Shown piece by piece: positions 17,004 to 26,484 of a stretch of DNA of 64,000 bases. The DNA is from Herminiimonas sp. GTDB lineage: Bacteria > Pseudomonadota > Gammaproteobacteria > Burkholderiales > Burkholderiaceae. The number at the start of each line of letters is the position of its first letter. Position 1 is the stretch's first letter. Location of the stretch: positions 310,001 to 374,000 of the forward strand of contig NZ_JAURVN010000004.1 in NCBI RefSeq assembly GCF_030655415.1, given 5' to 3'. The notes under the pieces were generated by a model, which was given only the letters and a program-made list of their open reading frames with translations, was not told the DNA's origin and ran no database searches. The position numbers were made by a program, and so were the translations under genes.

Positions 17004-18665
17004 ATGCCCATGCGCACGTCCAACCCAATACCCTCACTCGTCGACACGCCTGCTTTTCAGTCACTGCAACAGCATCACGCTGAGGCAAAGAACTGGCAGG
17101 TGCGCGACTTGTTTACGCAAGACCCTGCCCGCTTTTCCAAATTATCCGTTGAAGGCGCAGGCCTGTTTCTCGATTACTCGAAAAATAGTGTCACCGAAAA
17201 AACAATGCAATTGCTGTGCGATCTCGCACGCGAAACGCAAGTGGAAGCACAACGCGATGCCATGTTTGCCGGCAAGGAAATCAACCGCACTGAACACCGT
17301 GCCGTTTTGCATACTGCCTTGCGCAGACCGCGCAGTGATCAGTTGCTGCTAGATGGCAAAGACATCATTCCGGATATCCATGAAGTACTGGATCGGATGG
17401 GTATATTTTCCGAGCGTGTACGGTCAGGCGAATGGCGTGGCTACGATGGCCGCGAGATTACCGACGTCGTCAACATCGGCATAGGCGGGTCTTACCTCGG
17501 CCCGAAAATGACGTGTCAGGCGCTACGTTCATTCGGTCATCCACGACTTGTGATGCACTTCGTCTCTAACGTTGATGGTCATGATCTCGATGCTTTGTTA
17601 TCACGCATCGATCCGGCAACAACTCTTTTCATCATCGCCTCCAAAACCTTCGGCACATCGGAAACGATGACGAATGCGCGTTCGGCGCGCACATGGTTTT
17701 TACGCAGTGCCAGCGCAGCAGAACTGCCAAAACATTTTGTCGCGGTGTCCACGCAAGTCGATCTGGTAACCCAATTCGGTATCGCAGAAGAAAACATGTT
17801 CCCGTTTTGGGATTGGGTGGGCGGTCGTTATTCAGTCTGGTCAGCGATCGGTTTGGCCTTGGTCGTTTATATCGGCATAGACAACTTCAAGGAATTCCTG
17901 GCTGGCGCGCATACGATGGATCAGCATTTTCAGCAAATGCCATTAGAAAAAAATCTGCCGGTGATTCTGGCTTTGATAGGCATCTGGAATCGCAACTTCG
18001 TCGGTGGCAATTCGATCTCGATCGCGCCTTATCACCAAGATCTGCGCCTGTTCCCCGGCTACCTGCAACAGTTGGAAATGGAAAGCAACGGCAAACGCGT
18101 CAAGGTCGATGGTTCTAAAGTCGATGTCGCAACCTGTCCAGTAATCTGGGGCGATGTCGGCACCAATGGTCAGCATGCCTACTTCCAATTACTGCATCAG
18201 GGCACTGATGTAGCGGCGGTTGATTTTATCGCTGCATTAAAACCATCACATCAACTCGAATCGCATCAAGTTTTGTTGCTGGCAAACTGCTTTGCACAAT
18301 CCGAAGCATTCATGCGTGGCAAAAATGCAGAAGAAGTACGTGCCGATATGCAAAAGCAAGGTTTGCCAGCGGACGAAATCGAACAACTGCTGCCGCATCG
18401 CACCTTCCCCGGCAACCGCCCAAGCAATACTATTTTGATGGAGTCGTTAACCCCGAACACACTTGGTGCGTTAATCGCGCTGTATGAGAATAAAGTATTT
18501 GTACAAGGCGTAATCTGGGGCATCAACAGTTTTGATCAATGGGGTGTTGAACTGGGCAAAATTCTGGCGAAAAACATTGCCGTCGAGCTGAGCGAAGAAG
18601 CTAAACCGGCACAGCACGATAGTTCGACAAATGGTTTGATCGCACGTGCCAAAGCGGCGTTGTAA
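17004..18665 (+). CDS. pgi: Glucose-6-phosphate isomerase
   Basis: A 553-residue sugar isomerase interconverting glucose-6-phosphate and fructose-6-phosphate. Seen: VVNIGIGGSYLGPKM near 155, SKTFGTSETMTNARSA near 212, the signature WDWVGGRYSVWSAIGLALV near 269 and HQDLRLFPGYLQQLEMESNGK near 341. Length is normal. ATG 17004 or 17010 could be the start; neither has a strong Shine-Dalgarno. It heads a unit with zwf (102 bases downstream) and hexR. In a cell using the Entner-Doudoroff route, Pgi mainly recycles fructose-6-phosphate back to glucose-6-phosphate. Confidence 0.96.
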   Translation: MPMRTSNPIPSLVDTPAFQSLQQHHAEAKNWQVRDLFTQDPARFSKLSVEGAGLFLDYSKNSVTEKTMQLLCDLARETQVEAQRDAMFAGKEINRTEHRAVLHTALRRPRSDQLLLDGKDIIPDIHEVLDRMGIFSERVRSGEWRGYDGREITDVVNIGIGGSYLGPKMTCQALRSFGHPRLVMHFVSNVDGHDLDALLSRIDPATTLFIIASKTFGTSETMTNARSARTWFLRSASAAELPKHFVAVSTQVDLVTQFGIAEENMFPFWDWVGGRYSVWSAIGLALVVYIGIDNFKEFLAGAHTMDQHFQQMPLEKNLPVILALIGIWNRNFVGGNSISIAPYHQDLRLFPGYLQQLEMESNGKRVKVDGSKVDVATCPVIWGDVGTNGQHAYFQLLHQGTDVAAVDFIAALKPSHQLESHQVLLLANCFAQSEAFMRGKNAEEVRADMQKQGLPADEIEQLLPHRTFPGNRPSNTILMESLTPNTLGALIALYENKVFVQGVIWGINSFDQWGVELGKILAKNIAVELSEEAKPAQHDSSTNGLIARAKAAL

Positions 18666-18766
18666 TCAAGCGGTCAAACAAGTCATTTACTATGGATGTT
18701 CTGAAGAACACAGATGCATGCATCTCAACTTAGCAAGCAAACTAAACAAACTTAATAAAAATAATC

Positions 18767-20236
18767 ATGGCTCTTACCGATTTTGATCTCGTACTGTTTG
18801 GCGGCGGCGGCGATTTGTCGATGCGCAAACTCATCCCTGCAATGTATGCGCGCGACCGCGCCGGGGATTTGCCAGCCACCGCGCAAATTATCTGTATAGG
18901 CCGCCAAAGCTGGACTGATGCTGAATTCGTAGAAGCACTGAATGAAAATTCACGACCGCATATTAATGAAAAAGTATTTGCGCAGGCATCGTGGGACAAG
19001 TTTTGCGCACGCATACGTTACGTTTCGCTGGATGCAACCGATGCCGCTACTTATCAGCCACTGACTGATGTGCTGCGCAACGATGCTGCGTTGACTCGCG
19101 TGTTTTATCTGGCGACGCCACCAACCTTGTTCGCAAAAATTTGCCACAACCTGTCCGAGCGCGGATTGGCAACAGAAAACTCGCGCGTCGTTCTGGAAAA
19201 ACCACTGGGCCGCGATCTCGCCAGCGCCAAGCAAATCAATCTGGAAGTCGGTCAAGTCTTCAAGGAATCGCAGATCTTCCGTATCGACCATTACCTCGGT
19301 AAAGAAGCGGTGCAAAACTTGCTGGCGCTACGCTTCGGCAATGTGCTGTTCGAACCGCTGTGGCGTCGCGAATGGATTTCTGACGTACAGATCACGATCG
19401 CGGAAGAAATCGGCGTCGGCAATCGCATGGGTTACTACGAAACATCTGGCGCCTTGCGCGACATGATGCAAAACCATTTGCTGCAACTGCTGTGTATCGT
19501 CGCGATGGAACCGCCACTGTCCGTCACACCGGATGCGGTGCGCGACGAGAAGCTGAAAGTATTACGTTCGCTGAAACCATTTACGCCAACCACCTTGGCG
19601 AAGAATATCGTGCGCGGCCAATATCGCGCCGGCCATGTAGAAGGCAAAGCAGTCCCGGCATATCGTCAGGAAAAAAATGCCGATCCTGATTCGAATACCG
19701 AAACCTTCGTCGCCGTCAAAGCCGAAATTGATACATGGCGTTGGGCTGGCGTGCCGTTCTATCTGCGTACCGGCAAACGCATGGCCGATCAATTGGCCGA
19801 AATCGTGGTGCGCTTCAAAGCGATCCCGCATTCGATCTTCGCGCAATCAACCAATAGCTTCCAACCGAACTGTCTGGTGATTCGTCTGCAACCGGACGAT
19901 GGTTTGCAATTGAATCTGATGGCAAAAACTCCTGGCGATGGCATGCGCTTGAAGCCCGTCGAGCTGGAACTGGATTTCGCCGAAACCTTCAAGGCACCGC
20001 GCATGGATGCGTACGAGCGTTTATTGCTGGATGTTTTGCGCGGTCAACTGACGCTGTTTATGCGTAGCGACGAACTCGAAGCGGCATGGGAATGGGTAGA
20101 GCCTGTCCTGCGTCACTGGGAACAGGAAGGCAATGAACCTTTGCCTTATGCCTCGGGCACCTGGGGCCCGGCTGCGGCCAGCGCATTGATAGGCCGCGAC
20201 GGCTTGCAATGGCGCGAAGAAGCGCTGCCGGAATAA
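18767..20236 (+). CDS. zwf: Glucose-6-phosphate 1-dehydrogenase
   Basis: A 489-residue NAD(P)-dependent enzyme oxidising glucose-6-phosphate to 6-phosphogluconolactone. The nucleotide fold shows LFGGGGDLSMRKLIPAMY near 9 (a variant of the more common GASGDLA), and the active site RIDHYLGKEAVQNLLALRFGN near 173 contains the substrate-binding His and Lys. It is followed 12 bases later by hexR. No 6-phosphogluconolactonase gene lies beside it, so lactone hydrolysis must be spontaneous or encoded elsewhere. Confidence 0.96.
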   Translation: MALTDFDLVLFGGGGDLSMRKLIPAMYARDRAGDLPATAQIICIGRQSWTDAEFVEALNENSRPHINEKVFAQASWDKFCARIRYVSLDATDAATYQPLTDVLRNDAALTRVFYLATPPTLFAKICHNLSERGLATENSRVVLEKPLGRDLASAKQINLEVGQVFKESQIFRIDHYLGKEAVQNLLALRFGNVLFEPLWRREWISDVQITIAEEIGVGNRMGYYETSGALRDMMQNHLLQLLCIVAMEPPLSVTPDAVRDEKLKVLRSLKPFTPTTLAKNIVRGQYRAGHVEGKAVPAYRQEKNADPDSNTETFVAVKAEIDTWRWAGVPFYLRTGKRMADQLAEIVVRFKAIPHSIFAQSTNSFQPNCLVIRLQPDDGLQLNLMAKTPGDGMRLKPVELELDFAETFKAPRMDAYERLLLDVLRGQLTLFMRSDELEAAWEWVEPVLRHWEQEGNEPLPYASGTWGPAAASALIGRDGLQWREEALPE

Positions 20237-20248
20237 ACGGAAACTTGG

Positions 20249-21100
20249 ATGCTGCTTGATTCGATACGCACACAGTACGACTCGCTTTCCAAATCGGAAA
20301 AAAAAGTCGCGCTTGCCGTATTGGATCAACCAGAATTAGCCATCGCTGAAAACATCACAGCATTGGCTAAAAAAGCAGATGTATCGGAACCGACCGTCGT
20401 GCGCTTTTGCCGCGCCATCGGTTTCGACGGTTGGCATGCATTCAAGATGAAATTGGCGCAAGGTCTGGCACTTTCACCCGGTGCAGATGAATCGCCGGCA
20501 CCCGAAGATCTGGCAGCAGATCTGGTCAACAAGATTTGCGGCCGTTCCATCAACACCTTGCTCGATCTACGTAACAGCCTCGATGCCAACGCCATCGAAC
20601 AGGCCCTGCAAGTATTGTCGCGCGCCAGCCGAATCGAATTTTATGGACAAGGCACGTCCGGCATTATCGCCGCCGATGCGCAGCACAAGTTCTTTCGCTC
20701 CGGTGTGCCTACCGTTGCCTACGTTGATCCACACATACACAGCATTGCCGCATCGCTGCTAAAAAAAGGCGATGCCGTGGTCGCCATTTCACAGCGCGGC
20801 AATAGCATCGCCTTAATACGCAGCGTACAACTGGCTCGTTCTTGCGGTGCCGATGTCGTCATCCTTGCTCCTAGCGGCACGCCGCTGGCGGAACTGGCGA
20901 CAGTGCTGATACCGATTGATCTGCATTTCCATACAGATCCGTATACGCCGATTTCAGCTCGTCTCGCCCATCTTGTCGTTATCGATATTCTGGCAGTTGG
21001 TTTGGCCTTGCGCCTTAGTCCTGAACGACGCAAAAAAATGATCACAGCGCAGAAAGCACTGGAAAAAATCGAGATGCAATTCGATTCGTTCCTGCGTTAA
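20249..21100 (+). CDS. hexR: HexR, RpiR-family transcription regulator
   Basis: A 283-residue regulator with an N-terminal RpiR helix-turn-helix domain (ITALAKKADVSEPTVVRFCR near 35) and a C-terminal SIS sugar-phosphate-binding domain (FYGQGTSGIIAADAQHKFFR near 131, VVAISQRGNSIALIR near 175). HexR proteins are released from DNA by KDPG and control glucose catabolism. Its place directly after zwf, and the HexR-like boxes before edd and pgi, strongly support the assignment. It probably regulates its own operon. Confidence 0.93.
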   Translation: MLLDSIRTQYDSLSKSEKKVALAVLDQPELAIAENITALAKKADVSEPTVVRFCRAIGFDGWHAFKMKLAQGLALSPGADESPAPEDLAADLVNKICGRSINTLLDLRNSLDANAIEQALQVLSRASRIEFYGQGTSGIIAADAQHKFFRSGVPTVAYVDPHIHSIAASLLKKGDAVVAISQRGNSIALIRSVQLARSCGADVVILAPSGTPLAELATVLIPIDLHFHTDPYTPISARLAHLVVIDILAVGLALRLSPERRKKMITAQKALEKIEMQFDSFLR

Positions 21101-21262
21101 TTTTAAAAATGCCTGTGATACTTAATTCAATCAATGCAGTCATTTCTCTAAGCCATTTATTTCCACTTAACTATTGAATATTCTTGCACCTGCATTACCG
21201 CGTGCACTTTGCGTACAATAGATTATCGAAACCAAATATCCTTCTCACGAATACGTCTCGCC

Positions 21263-22201
21263 ATGAACCAACTCGAACAACTCAAGCAATACACCACCAT
21301 CGTTGCCGACACTGGCGATTTTCAGTCGATCAAGGCATTTGCACCGCAAGATGCGACGACTAATCCTTCCTTGATTTTGAAGGCCGTGCAGAAGGATGAA
21401 TACCGCCCGATCATGGAAAAAATCGCGCGCGAACATGCAGGCAAAAGTACAGAGCAGATCGTCGATCATTTGCTGGTTGCATTCGGTACCGAAATCCTCA
21501 AAGTCATACCTGGCCGCGTCTCGACAGAAACCGACGCACGCCTGTCTTTCGATACCGAAGGTTCAATTGCCAAAGGTCGCACACTGATCAAACTTTATGA
21601 AGCTGCAGGCATTTCACGCGACCGTATCTTGATCAAGATCGCATCGACCTGGGAAGGCATACGCGCAGCTGAAGTGCTGGAAAAAGAAGGCATACATTGC
21701 AACCTGACCTTGTTGTTCTCGCTGCCGCAAGCGATTGCTTGCGCAGAGGCCAACGTGCAATTGATCTCACCTTTTGTCGGCCGCATCTACGATTGGTATA
21801 AAAAATCTACCGGCACTGATTACACAGGCGCAGATGATCCGGGCGCGCAATCCGTCAAACGTATCTATACCTACTACCGCAAGTTCGGCTACAAGACAGA
21901 AGTGATGGGCGCGAGCTTCCGCAACACTTCGCAAATCACCGAACTCGCAGGTTGCGATCTGTTGACAATCAGCCCTGAACTTTTGCAAAAACTGGCCGAA
22001 TCAGATGCCCCATTGGCACGCAAGCTGTCACCGCAAGAAGCCCAATCTGCAGCAATCGAAAAATTGAATCTGGATGAAAAGAGTTTCCGCTTCATGCTGA
22101 ACGACGATGCGATGGCAACGGAGAAACTGGCAGAAGGCATACGCGCTTTCTGTGTTGATGCAGTGAAACTGGATGGCCTGATCGAAGCTCTCGCGAAATA
22201 A
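21263..22201 (+). CDS. tal: Transaldolase (TalB type)
   Basis: A 312-residue class I transaldolase of the non-oxidative pentose phosphate pathway. Start set at ATG 21263 ([20 protein letters not shown], the usual N-terminus); an upstream in-frame start at 21209 would add 18 residues not found in the family. [12 protein letters not shown] is near 31, the Schiff-base lysine lies in [12 protein letters not shown] near 127, and HCNLTLLFS near 150. It is 162 bases downstream of hexR on the same strand, possibly from its own promoter. Confidence 0.95.
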   Translation: MNQLEQLKQYTTIVADTGDFQSIKAFAPQDATTNPSLILKAVQKDEYRPIMEKIAREHAGKSTEQIVDHLLVAFGTEILKVIPGRVSTETDARLSFDTEGSIAKGRTLIKLYEAAGISRDRILIKIASTWEGIRAAEVLEKEGIHCNLTLLFSLPQAIACAEANVQLISPFVGRIYDWYKKSTGTDYTGADDPGAQSVKRIYTYYRKFGYKTEVMGASFRNTSQITELAGCDLLTISPELLQKLAESDAPLARKLSPQEAQSAAIEKLNLDEKSFRFMLNDDAMATEKLAEGIRAFCVDAVKLDGLIEALAK

Positions 22202-22210
22202 ATCAGTTCT

Positions 22211-22234
22211 GCATGCCGCTACCACGCGGCATGC
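22211..22234. terminator. Hairpin between tal and the convergent LysR gene
   Basis: A perfect 9-bp GC-rich stem (GCATGCCGC / GCGGCATGC) with the loop TACCAC, ten bases after the tal stop. It is followed by ATGTCTTT only, so it is a moderate terminator or mRNA-stabilising hairpin. Confidence 0.65.
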
Positions 22235-22260
22235 ATGTCTTTAGCTCGCTCAATATCCAC

Positions 22261-23220
22261 TCACAAGCTCCATGCAGTAGGTATGTTTTCTATCAAGTAA
22301 TCGAGAAACAAACGCAGCTTGCCATTCGCAGCTCGCCTATCTTGATAGCACGCATAGAAATCCAGCGGCTCAATATCGGCTTGCGCCTTTCCTGCTTCAA
22401 TCACATCTACTTCCATGCGCATACCACTTGCACTTTCCGGCAAGAATAGTGGCTGCAATAAACCCTGGCTAATCAATGGATCGGCTATGAATGCACCTAT
22501 GCGTGCAATCCCTGCTCCATCGACCGCAAAGCGCGCCAGCGTCTCGATATCGTTGCTGATCATGGTTGGATTGAGACGCGGCTCGAAACGCACGCTATTA
22601 CGCAGAAATCCCCAGCCCAGCAATCTGCCCTCCATCGGTGAGCGAAACAGCAAGCATTGATGCAAGTGCAGCTCATCAGGATCTTGCGGCGTGCCATGCT
22701 GCGACAGATACGCGGGTGCAGCACACAAACGCAGGGGCACGCGCGCTATGCGCCTTGCAACCAGACCCGGCTCCAGCTGTTGCGCAAAACGTATGCTGAT
22801 ATCGGTGTCTTCAGCGATGTGATCGACGTAATGATCGGCCAGCACCAGTTCCACCACCAGGCGCGGATACCGTCGTGCGAAAGCGGGCATCAGCGGTGCC
22901 AGCACAGTCCGCCCGAATGCCGCAGAACAGGCAATCCGCAATTTGCCCTGAGGCTCGCCATACAGGTCGGTTAATTCCGCTTGCGCCTGTTCGAGTTCAT
23001 GAACGATGGATTGCACCCGCTGAAAATACACTTGCCCGCTTTCCGTCAGCGCCAAGCGGCGCGTGGTACGAACCATCAAGCGTGTGCCTAACTGCTGTTC
23101 GAGCCGTGCAATGTTCTGGCTGACGGCTGCAGCAGAAATCCCCAGCCTGCGGCCAGCCGCGGCAATACTGCCCTCTTCCACGGCTCGCACAAAACTTTCT
23201 ATCCCTTTGAGGCTATCCAT
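22261..23220 (-). CDS. LysR-family transcription regulator
   Basis: A 319-residue regulator. The winged helix-turn-helix is at about residues 5-62 (AAAGRRLGISAAAVSQNIARL ends near 45), followed by a LysR substrate domain at about 90-300. It resembles the CrgA/AaeR-like group acting on oxidoreductases or small transport genes. It is divergent from the DUF2798 gene across 133 bases, which is the classical LysR-target arrangement, so that gene is the likely target. Effector unknown. Confidence 0.88.
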   Translation of the reverse strand: MDSLKGIESFVRAVEEGSIAAAGRRLGISAAAVSQNIARLEQQLGTRLMVRTTRRLALTESGQVYFQRVQSIVHELEQAQAELTDLYGEPQGKLRIACSAAFGRTVLAPLMPAFARRYPRLVVELVLADHYVDHIAEDTDISIRFAQQLEPGLVARRIARVPLRLCAAPAYLSQHGTPQDPDELHLHQCLLFRSPMEGRLLGWGFLRNSVRFEPRLNPTMISNDIETLARFAVDGAGIARIGAFIADPLISQGLLQPLFLPESASGMRMEVDVIEAGKAQADIEPLDFYACYQDRRAANGKLRLFLDYLIENIPTAWSL

Positions 23221-23353
23221 CTACCGTGCTTTCACTTATAAATAAATTTACCATTCATAAGTTTAGCTTAATTAAATACCTAGCGATTCACGGCTACCGC
23301 CTTGTGACTGCCCTCGCTATAGTGAGACCTCAAACAACATACGAAAGAAATCA

Positions 23354-23614
23354 ATGCGCAATTTGCAGCCTACATTTTGGAGCGATATCCGTATCCCGGT
23401 TCGCATTACCCCTTTTGTATTCGCCTTCTTTATGTCATCCATTATGGCCATGCTGATGTGCCTCGTGATCGTTGCAGCTAGCACGGGTATGGCAGGCGAC
23501 TACGCAATGCGGGTCTTACGCGCATATAAACTGGCAATGCCGGTTGCGTTTGTCTGCGTGCTGATCGTTCGGCCAATTGTTGTCAAGCTGGTTGCCGCTA
23601 CGGTGCGACAGTAA
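23354..23614 (+). CDS. DUF2798 small membrane protein
   Basis: An 86-residue protein with two predicted transmembrane helices (about 19-41 and 56-80). The pattern FVFAFFMSSIMAMLMC and YKLAMPVAFVCVLIVRPIVVKL is typical of DUF2798, a family of unknown function often found beside LysR regulators, as here. Likely an inner-membrane protein controlled by the divergent LysR. Confidence 0.75.
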   Translation: MRNLQPTFWSDIRIPVRITPFVFAFFMSSIMAMLMCLVIVAASTGMAGDYAMRVLRAYKLAMPVAFVCVLIVRPIVVKLVAATVRQ

Positions 23615-23727
23615 TCTGCAGAGAACAGAGCTAATTAAGGTTCTTTGAGGGAACAAACTTGAACGGATAGCGTAAACTGGAGTCTGAAAAGTCTGTCAAC
23701 AACGCTTTCCTGAAAGCACTCAGTTCC

Positions 23728-24291
23728 ATGTCGCAAACCATACATACTAAAAAAACAATTCCAGCTGCAATCTCGGCGACTATGCGCTCATCAAAAACAT
23801 GGGCATGCGCCTCGACTATAGGCCTGTCTGTGTTGCTGGCCTTACCGGTACACGCAGCAGATAGCGCTTCCTCCGCTACTGATTACTCGCCAAACAATCT
23901 TTTTATTGCGACCAGCATTGCGACCCGACATTTCGATCCGGATCCTATCCATAACAACACACAGCATTTGCTGAATCTGGAATGGAATTATGAAAAAGAT
24001 TATGTCGTCGGTGGCGCGACATTTCGCAACTCGTATCGGCAACCGACACAGTTGATTTACTGGGGCAAGAAATTCAGACCGCTAGACTCAACGCCTGATT
24101 TATACGTGAAGGTCGTCGCAGGTTTAATCCATGGTTACAAAGGCGAATACCAGGACAACATCCCGTTTAACAAATACGGAACTGCGCCAGCGATCTTGCC
24201 AGCGGTAGGTTATTGCTACAAACATGTCTGCTCGGAAGTAATCGTATTTGGTACGGCGGGAGCGATGTGGACGGCGGGCGTCCGATTCTGA
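23728..24291 (+). CDS. Exported PagP-like outer-membrane beta-barrel protein (putative)
   Basis: A 187-residue secreted protein of unknown function. A signal peptide ends near VHAAD (residue 43); starting at ATG 23782 (residue 19) would give a more usual 25-residue signal. The mature part of about 145 residues is rich in alternating aromatic strands and ends in a C-terminal Phe (WTAGVRF), as outer-membrane barrels do. RHFD near 67 and FRNSY near 99 recall the His and the Asp-Ser of the PagP palmitoyltransferase active site, but here Asn replaces Asp. This is suggestive, not proof of acyltransferase activity. Confidence 0.5.
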   Translation: MSQTIHTKKTIPAAISATMRSSKTWACASTIGLSVLLALPVHAADSASSATDYSPNNLFIATSIATRHFDPDPIHNNTQHLLNLEWNYEKDYVVGGATFRNSYRQPTQLIYWGKKFRPLDSTPDLYVKVVAGLIHGYKGEYQDNIPFNKYGTAPAILPAVGYCYKHVCSEVIVFGTAGAMWTAGVRF

Positions 24292-24335
24292 TGAAGAGAA
24301 GCCCAACTCAAGACTGAGTGAAGACTGAATGATTT

Positions 24336-24358
24336 AGCAGGCTACTAGTTAGCCTGCT
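24336..24358. terminator. Convergent terminator-like hairpin
   Basis: A 9-bp stem AGCAGGCTA / TAGCCTGCT with a 5-base loop, followed by TATCATTTT, lies between the PagP-like gene and the small convergent membrane gene. Confidence 0.75.
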
Positions 24359-24377
24359 TATCATTTTAAAGATGAAG

Positions 24378-24467
24378 CTAGTTAAAGATCAAGCCGTTGA
24401 ACGTCCAGTAGCCAAGCAGGAAAAGTCCCAAGGCTATGGCAAACTGCTTGAAGAAATTTTTATTCAT
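24378..24467 (-). CDS. 29-residue single-helix membrane microprotein
   Basis: A 30-codon ORF (start ATG 24467, TAG 24380-24378) with a GAGGGG ribosome-binding site five bases upstream. It encodes a short basic N-terminus (MNKNFFKQ) followed by one hydrophobic helix (FAIALGLFLLGYWTFNGLIF). It lies 51 bases after the CoA-transferase gene on the same strand and just before a terminator hairpin, so it is likely the last gene of that transcript. I do not recognise the family. Confidence 0.55.
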   Translation of the reverse strand: MNKNFFKQFAIALGLFLLGYWTFNGLIFN

Positions 24468-24518
24468 TTCGTCCCCTCGATTTTATTTTGCTTGTTAGTA
24501 CGATTGCGACGATTTCGA

Positions 24519-25763
24519 TTACACGACACCGTCGCGCCGCAATTCTGCAATTCCAGCCTCATCATAACCCAGCGTTTTCAATACATCATCGGTATGCTCA
24601 CCCAAGGCCGGACCCAGCCATTTTGTTTCGCCTGGTGTCTCGGACAACTTCGGTGTAATCGCCGGCAGTTTGATCGGCGTGCCATCAGCGAATGTATGTT
24701 GTTCGAACATTTTCCGCGCGAGAAATTGCGGGTCCGTCATCATGTCGCGCACTGAATAGATTTTCCCAACAGGCACATCAGCAGCCTGCAAAATTTCCAT
24801 CGCACTGACTATGGTCTGCGTCGCGCACCAATCCTGGATTGCTTCGTCAATTTCTGCGGTGCGCGGCACGCGGCCATCGTTGCGTGCGAGTTGCGCGTCA
24901 TTGGCCAGATCGTCGCGCCCCATCGCCAGCATCAGGCGTTTGAAAATCGCATCGCCATTACCGGCAATGACAATGTTTTCGCCGTCGCCGGTTGTATAGG
25001 TATTCGAAGGCACGATGCCGGGTAAAGCACCGCCGGTGCGTTCGCGCACTACGCCAGCGTAATCGTATTCCGGCACCAGTGATTCCATCATGTTGAAGAC
25101 GGCTTCATACAAGGCGACATCGACCATCTGGCCCTGCCCTGCGATTTGTTCATCGCCAGACTTGCCGTTCCAGCGACCTCCGGTTGTATCGCGATGCCGT
25201 AAGGCCATCATGGCGCCTATCACGCCGTGCATCGCCGCGACCGAATCACCTATGGAAATACCTATGCGTAGCGGAGGACGATCAGGGAAACCTGACACGT
25301 AGCGCATGCCGCCCATCGATTCGCCGATTGCACCAAAGCCGGGTTGATCTTTCAATGGGCCGGTCTGGCCAAAGCCGGACAGGCGCACCATGATGGTGGC
25401 AGGATTCTCGGCCTTCAATTGTTCGTAACCTAGCGACCATTTTTCCAGTACGCCAGGACGATAATTCTCGATGATGATGTCTGCTTCGAGCGCGAGTTTT
25501 TTCGCGATCTGTTGACCGCGTGGATCTTTCAGATTCAGCGTCAGACTTTTCTTGTTACGTGCCTGTACCGACCACCATAAAGACGTGCCGTCTTTCAACA
25601 CTCGCCACTGACGTATCGGATCACCGCCATCCGGCGACTCGATCTTGATCACCTCGGCACCGAACTCTGCCAGCATACGTGAGCAAAATGGACCTGCGAT
25701 CAATGTACCGAGTTCAAGAACCTTGATGCCGGCCAGCGGTCCGGGCGAGGTGGATTTAGTCAT
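24519..25763 (-). CDS. CaiB/BaiF-family CoA transferase
   Basis: A 414-residue family III CoA transferase, moving CoA between carboxylic acids. Seen: GIKVLELGTLIAGPFCSRML near 13, FGAEVIKIESPDGGDPIR near 34, KSLTLNLKDPRGQQIAKKL near 71, and a catalytic-Asp type block QMVDVALYEAVFNMM near 213. The acyl substrate cannot be told from sequence; the dehydratase or dehydrogenase partners that would hint at it are absent. It lies 84 bases after recR on the same strand. Confidence 0.88.
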   Translation of the reverse strand: MTKSTSPGPLAGIKVLELGTLIAGPFCSRMLAEFGAEVIKIESPDGGDPIRQWRVLKDGTSLWWSVQARNKKSLTLNLKDPRGQQIAKKLALEADIIIENYRPGVLEKWSLGYEQLKAENPATIMVRLSGFGQTGPLKDQPGFGAIGESMGGMRYVSGFPDRPPLRIGISIGDSVAAMHGVIGAMMALRHRDTTGGRWNGKSGDEQIAGQGQMVDVALYEAVFNMMESLVPEYDYAGVVRERTGGALPGIVPSNTYTTGDGENIVIAGNGDAIFKRLMLAMGRDDLANDAQLARNDGRVPRTAEIDEAIQDWCATQTIVSAMEILQAADVPVGKIYSVRDMMTDPQFLARKMFEQHTFADGTPIKLPAITPKLSETPGETKWLGPALGEHTDDVLKTLGYDEAGIAELRRDGVV

Positions 25764-25847
25764 GACGGTATGGAAGGGATTTGGAAGAAATCAGGAAGAG
25801 ATTAAAAACGTAAGCCGCATGATCAACTCTTCAAGTCGAAATAAAAC

Positions 25848-26444
25848 TTAGGTCGTACGTCTATCGAGCATGGCGCGCGCGATGGTGCCTGCGTCCACAT
25901 ATTCCAGTTCGCCACCCACCGGCACGCCGCGTGCAAGTCGACTGACTTTGAGACCGCGTGCTTTCAGCGTTTCGCTGATGTAGTGCGCAGTGGCTTCGCC
26001 TTCATTCGTGAAGTTGGTCGCCAACACGACTTCTTGCACGATGCCGTCGGTGGCACGACCGATTAATTTTTCCAGATGAATATCTTTAGGGCCTATGCCA
26101 TCCAGCGGCGATAAACGTCCCATCAACACGAAGTACAAACCCTTGAAAGTCAGCGTCTGCTCGATCATCAATTGATCGCCCGGCGTTTCGACCACGCATA
26201 ACAAAGCGGGATTACGCTCGGCATCAAGGCAAGTTTCGCACACTGCATGCTCTGTAAACGTATTGCACATCGCGCAGTGCTGCACGCGATCCACAGCTTG
26301 CGACAAAGCACGACCAAGCATTGCTGCGCCATCTCTGTCGTGCTGCATCAAGTGATACGCCATGCGTTGCGCAGACTTGGGCCCGACGCCGGGCAGGCGA
26401 CGCAATGCTTCGGTCAAAAAATCCAGACTGGACGTTGATTTCAA
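25848..26444 (-). CDS. recR: Recombination mediator RecR
   Basis: A 198-residue protein of the RecFOR pathway that helps load RecA on gapped DNA. The helix-hairpin-helix [19 protein letters not shown] is near 13, the four-cysteine zinc finger ([16 protein letters not shown]) near 57, and the Toprim domain ([17 protein letters not shown]) near 80. The start is TTG 26444-26442 with little Shine-Dalgarno, supported by the conserved N-terminus [15 protein letters not shown]. It follows ybaB by 40 bases in the common dnaX-ybaB-recR order. Confidence 0.95.
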   Translation of the reverse strand: MKSTSSLDFLTEALRRLPGVGPKSAQRMAYHLMQHDRDGAAMLGRALSQAVDRVQHCAMCNTFTEHAVCETCLDAERNPALLCVVETPGDQLMIEQTLTFKGLYFVLMGRLSPLDGIGPKDIHLEKLIGRATDGIVQEVVLATNFTNEGEATAHYISETLKARGLKVSRLARGVPVGGELEYVDAGTIARAMLDRRTT

Positions 26445-26484
26445 ACGACGACTTTCAATTCAGGTAACAGCAAACTCAGTGACA

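Noticed and set aside
24372..24755. 127-codon plus-strand frame
   Set aside because: It runs antisense over the start of the small membrane gene and the end of the CoA-transferase gene, with no coding signs.
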